Shown one piece after another: positions 61,156-64,000 of a stretch of 64,000 nucleotides of DNA. A program made the translations under genes and the position numbers. This DNA comes from CAZTHM01 sp041946825 (GTDB lineage: Bacteria > Acidobacteriota > Terriglobia > UBA7540). The stretch covers positions 28,316 to 92,315 of the forward strand of contig JBHGBD010000018.1 of NCBI GenBank assembly GCA_041946825.1, in the 5' to 3' direction. A model generated the notes under the pieces. The model saw only the letters and a list, made by a program, of their open reading frames with translations, was not told the origin of the DNA and did not search any database. How positions within the stretch are numbered: the first letter of the stretch is position 1; each line of letters opens with the position of its first letter.

Positions 61156-63168
61156 GTGAGCGAAAGTGTGACGGAGCCGGCGCGGCTCCGCTTCGGTATC
61201 TTCGAGTTGGACCTTATTACCGGCGAGTTACGGAAAGCCGGTTCGCTGGTTCGACTTCCGCCCCAACCCTTCAAAATCCTCGCCCTGCTCGCCAGCCGGC
61301 CCGGTCAACTTCTGTCGCGGGAAGAAATCCAGAAAGAGATCTGGGGCGACGACACCTTCGTGGATTTTGAGCAGGGTTTGAACTTCGCCATTAAGAAGAT
61401 TCGCGACGCGCTGGGCGACGACGCGGAGTCGCCGCGCTACCTGCAAACCCTTCCTCGCCGCGGCTATCGCTTTATCGCATCGGTCGAGACAACGCCGCCA
61501 CCCGCCGCCGTCGCCAGTGTGGCGAACGACGGCCAAGCAGCGGCGCCGGAGAAGGCCCCCGCTCCACACGAACCCGAAGCGTCTGCCGAAGCCGGGACTG
61601 CACAGCCTGCTCAACTGGAGCCCGCGCCCATTCTTGCTCAGGAACCTTCGGCTGGGGCTGAGGCTCTCCCGCATGAGCAACCGATGAGCAAGCCAAGCCG
61701 TCGCCTCGGGTGGGTAGTTCCGGTGATAGCTGTTGCCGGAGCCTTGACCTTGCTCGTGGGATTGAACGTGGGGGGCCTGAAAGAAAGGCTGGGGCTCAAA
61801 CCCGCAAGTCCCCGCATTGAGTCAATCGCCGTCCTGCCTTTCGTCAATGCCAGCGGTGATCCGGATTCTGAGTATCTTGCCGATGGCCTTACGGAAGGCC
61901 TGATCAACCGACTTTCGGAGATCCCCAAACTCACCGTCATGTCGCGAGGTTCGGTCCTGCGCTACAAGGGTCAGGAACCCGGTCCGCAGGCCGTGGCTCG
62001 CGACCTGCGGGTTCACGCCGTGCTGGCAGGACGGGTTGTGCGTCGCGGCGACGATATTCGTATCAGCACCGAGCTGATTGACGCGCGCGACGGCCGGCAC
62101 GTCTGGGGTGAGCAATACCATCGCCGGCTGGGCGAACTCATCGAAATCAACGGTGAGATGGCGGGCGCCATCTCCCGCCAGTTGCGCCTGACGTTGACGC
62201 CCCAGGCTGAGCGCTCACTTGGCAAGCGGCACACTGCCAGCGCCGAAGCCTACCAGGAGTATTTGCGAGGAGTCACCCTGCTGGGAAGCTACCGGCCCGG
62301 CGGGGCGGCCGCCGCCATCAAGTACCTCCGCGAGGCGACCGTCATTGATCCCCAGTTCGCCCTGGCCTACGCCAGCCTGGCCACCGCCTATGTCCAGGCC
62401 AGCCAGCCCGCCGAGGCGCGCCCGCCGGCGGAGAAGGCGCTGGCGCTTGACGACTCGCTGGGCGAGGCTCATCGTGCGCTGGCCATGATCAAGTGCTGGC
62501 TGGACTGGGACTGGGCGGGCTGCGAGCGCGAATTCCAGCGCGCTATCGAACTCAATCCCAACGACAGTCACGCGCATCATTACTATTCGCACTTCCTGCA
62601 AGGGCGGCGCAGATTCGATGAGTCTATGGTCCAGAGCCTGCGCGCGCTTGAGCTCGATCCCCTCTCCCCGGCGCTGAACACTCACCTCGGAACCGAGTAC
62701 CTTGCGACCGAGAAATACGATCTGGCCATCGAGCGCCTCGAGCGCGCCATCGAACTCGATCCGAACTTCTCTTCCGCTCATCAATTCCTGGGCGAGGCTT
62801 ACATCGGCAAAGGCATGACGAAGGAAGCCGTGGCGGAGTTTCTGAAGGAAGCCGCGCTTACCGGAGAAACCCCCGAGAATGTCGCGGAGCTTCAACACGC
62901 GTTCGAGAATTCGGGGCTCAAGGGTTATCGCCTGAAAAAGCTGGAGCTCGCCAAAGCCCGCTGGCAGAAGTCACATGACAACCAACGCACGATTGCCTCG
63001 CTCTACGCTGCGCTTGACCAGAAAGACCAGGCGCTGGCCTGGCTCGAAAAAGGTTTCGAAGAACGCGCCGTCTGGCTGATGTGGCTCGAATCCGATCCCG
63101 CTTTCGCCCCCGTCCGCTCCGACCCGCGGTTTCAGGACCTCCTGCGGAGGATGAATTTTCCGGAGTAG
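61156..63168 (+). CDS. CadC-type winged-helix regulator with TolB-like and TPR regions
   Basis: Starting at GTG 61156 (alternative GTG 61168) the protein has 670 residues. Residues about 5-105 are an OmpR/CadC winged helix (FGIFELDLITGELRKAG, LLSREEIQKEIWGDDTFVDF, RYLQTLPRRGYRFIASVE). A Pro/Ala-rich linker leads to a single membrane segment (VVPVIAVAGALTLLVGLNVG, about residue 190-210). A TolB-like domain (SIAVLPFVNASGDPDSEYLA) and TPRs follow. This plan suggests a membrane-bound transcription factor whose DNA-binding part is cytoplasmic and whose sensor part faces outward. A damaged paralogue follows directly. Confidence 0.92.
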   Translation: MSESVTEPARLRFGIFELDLITGELRKAGSLVRLPPQPFKILALLASRPGQLLSREEIQKEIWGDDTFVDFEQGLNFAIKKIRDALGDDAESPRYLQTLPRRGYRFIASVETTPPPAAVASVANDGQAAAPEKAPAPHEPEASAEAGTAQPAQLEPAPILAQEPSAGAEALPHEQPMSKPSRRLGWVVPVIAVAGALTLLVGLNVGGLKERLGLKPASPRIESIAVLPFVNASGDPDSEYLADGLTEGLINRLSEIPKLTVMSRGSVLRYKGQEPGPQAVARDLRVHAVLAGRVVRRGDDIRISTELIDARDGRHVWGEQYHRRLGELIEINGEMAGAISRQLRLTLTPQAERSLGKRHTASAEAYQEYLRGVTLLGSYRPGGAAAAIKYLREATVIDPQFALAYASLATAYVQASQPAEARPPAEKALALDDSLGEAHRALAMIKCWLDWDWAGCEREFQRAIELNPNDSHAHHYYSHFLQGRRRFDESMVQSLRALELDPLSPALNTHLGTEYLATEKYDLAIERLERAIELDPNFSSAHQFLGEAYIGKGMTKEAVAEFLKEAALTGETPENVAELQHAFENSGLKGYRLKKLELAKARWQKSHDNQRTIASLYAALDQKDQALAWLEKGFEERAVWLMWLESDPAFAPVRSDPRFQDLLRRMNFPE

Positions 63169-63651
63169 GGGAAGCCGTGGCCTGCTCCGCTTACATGTCG
63201 AACTCAATTCCCTTCGGACTTCCCGGGATCCAATGCCAGGCTTTGACAGCCGGAACTTGAATCATCATCTACAAGGTGATAACGTAACGCGCAATATGAC
63301 TGTGTCGGGGGTCCCACCATGCAGACTGCCCCACGACGAATGACCCCGACCTGCTTCGGCGATTACGAGGTGGACTTCGAAGCTGGAGAACTGCGCAAGA
63401 ACGGCCTGCGCATCAAGCTGCAATATCAACCCTTCCGCATCCTGGCTCTGTTCTGGAGCGTCCCGGCCGCGTGGTGACCCGCGACGAACTCCAGAAACTG
63501 CTCTGGCCGAACGATACCATCGTCGAATTCGAGCACAGCATCAACGCGGCGATTAATCGCTTGCGCGAAGCGCTGTGCGATTCCGCCGACGAGCCGCGTT
63601 ACGTTGAAACACTTCCGCGGCGAGGGTATCGCTTCATCGCGCCGGTGGAAT

Positions 63652-63760
63652 CCCTCACCCCCAGCCCCTCTCCCGTGGGGCGAGGGGAGACAGGTACGTT
63701 GAAGGTCCAGCCCTCTCCCGGCGGGGAGAGGGTGTCCGCCAATCGGCGGACGGGTGAGGG
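63652..63760. repeat. 109-bp composite palindromic element inside a coding sequence
   Basis: Outer arms CCCTCACCC and GGGTGAGGG enclose three hairpins: CCCCTC/GAGGGG, CCCTCTCCC/GGGAGAGGG with a 4-nt loop, and GTCCGCC/GGCGGAC with loop AATC. The reading frame of the regulator stays open through it and encodes a Pro/Ser/Gly/Arg-rich linker. Confidence 0.75.
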
Positions 63761-63866
63761 GGCAGCCCTACGGAAGCAAAAGTGGCTCGCGCTGGCGGCG
63801 GGACTACTCGTGACCACGCTGGCCGTGCTCGTCGCTCTCAACGTCGCCGGCCTGCGCGAGCGCATC

Positions 63867-63918
63867 GTAGGGGCGGGTTTATCCCGCCAAGCCGGTGGCG
63901 ACGTAAAGTCGCCGCTAC
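63867..63918. repeat. REPIN-like pair of inverted short palindromes inside a coding sequence
   Basis: GTAG plus the stem GGCGGG/CCCGCC with loop TTTAT is followed 8 nt later by the stem GGCGAC/GTCGCC with loop GTAAA and then CTAC. The second half is a reverse-complement member of the same family as the first. The reading frame stays open. A solitary family member is at 45584-45608. Confidence 0.75.
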
Positions 63919-64000
63919 CGAAAATCGAATCCATCGCTGTCCTGCCGCTCGAGAATCTCTCCCACGACCCCGAGCAGGATTACTTCGCCGATGGCATGAC

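Larger units (their letters stand above)
63319..64000 (+). pseudogene. Frameshifted CadC-type regulator, runs off window
   Basis: The ATG at 63319 opens a winged-helix domain (FGDYEVDFEAGELRKNGLRI) that ends at a TGA at 63475. From about 63450 the family sequence continues in another frame (ERPGRVVTRDELQKLLWPND, YVETLPRRGYRFIAPVE) through a membrane segment (LALAAGLLVTTLAVLVALNV) to a TolB-like start (SIAVLPLENLSHDPEQDYFA). One base is missing after CTGTT at 63448-63453; an assembly or sequencing error is possible. The linker carries two palindromic elements in frame. It is a tandem paralogue of the gene at 61156. Confidence 0.75.

Overview
The window looks like a chromosomal segment of a Gram-negative acidobacterium. 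Both DNA strands are densely coded with G+C-rich genes. The gene families point the same way: a giant TonB-dependent receptor with a carboxypeptidase-regulatory-like N-terminus, many TPR proteins, serine/threonine kinases fused to TolB-like and TPR regions, CadC-type winged-helix/TPR regulators, DUF2950, and secreted glycoside hydrolases with Tat or Sec signals. Lipid A genes (lpxD and an LpxL-type acyltransferase) support an outer membrane. The phylum assignment is inferred from these families only; there is no rRNA gene in the window.

Layout: 1-0.54 kb is a DUF2950 gene cut by the left edge. 1.2-23 kb is rich in secreted carbohydrate-related genes: TonB receptor, TPR exoprotein, GH9 glucanase, sulfatase-like/TPR protein, Tat-exported Gfo/Idh/MocA oxidoreductase, kinase/TPR protein, glucose/sorbosone-dehydrogenase-like protein fused to cytochrome c, tRNA-Gly(CCC) and a GH116 glucosidase. 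23-25.7 kb holds a cysteine desulfurase and mnmA (tRNA 2-thiolation). 25.7-38.5 kb mixes a glycosyltransferase-like protein, YtxH proteins, uvrC, a D-aminoacylase, a DUF433/DUF5615 toxin-antitoxin-like pair, GH97, a SprT-like metalloprotein and TPR proteins. 38.5-44 kb has uvrA, a GGDEF cyclase and an MFS exporter. 44.4-49.4 kb has a DsbA-like protein and a metal-uptake cluster (outer-membrane protein, ZnuA-like and ZnuB-like proteins, but no ATPase). 49.7-57 kb has lpxD, an acyltransferase, a hydrolase, a GNAT protein, GH16, nrdR and a flippase-like membrane protein. 57-64 kb holds a second kinase/TPR gene, a zinc-protease-like protein and two CadC-type regulators; the second regulator is frameshifted and runs off the right edge.

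The most unusual signal is not a gene. Several intergenic gaps are filled by degenerate tandem arrays with an exact 7-nt period (24.40-24.57, 50.77-50.88, 55.09-55.23, 55.70-55.81, 55.87-55.99 and 60.33-60.37 kb). The unit sequence differs from locus to locus and drifts along each array while the 7-nt register is kept. The arrays abut or overlap stop codons, and some are arranged as inverted arms that could pair. A second layer is made of several families of short palindromic (REP/REPIN-like) elements; two of these sit in frame inside the coding sequence of the last regulator.

Readable -35/-10 promoters upstream of both kinase genes and one CadC-type gene help fix start codons, because the longest open frames begin upstream of or inside the promoter.
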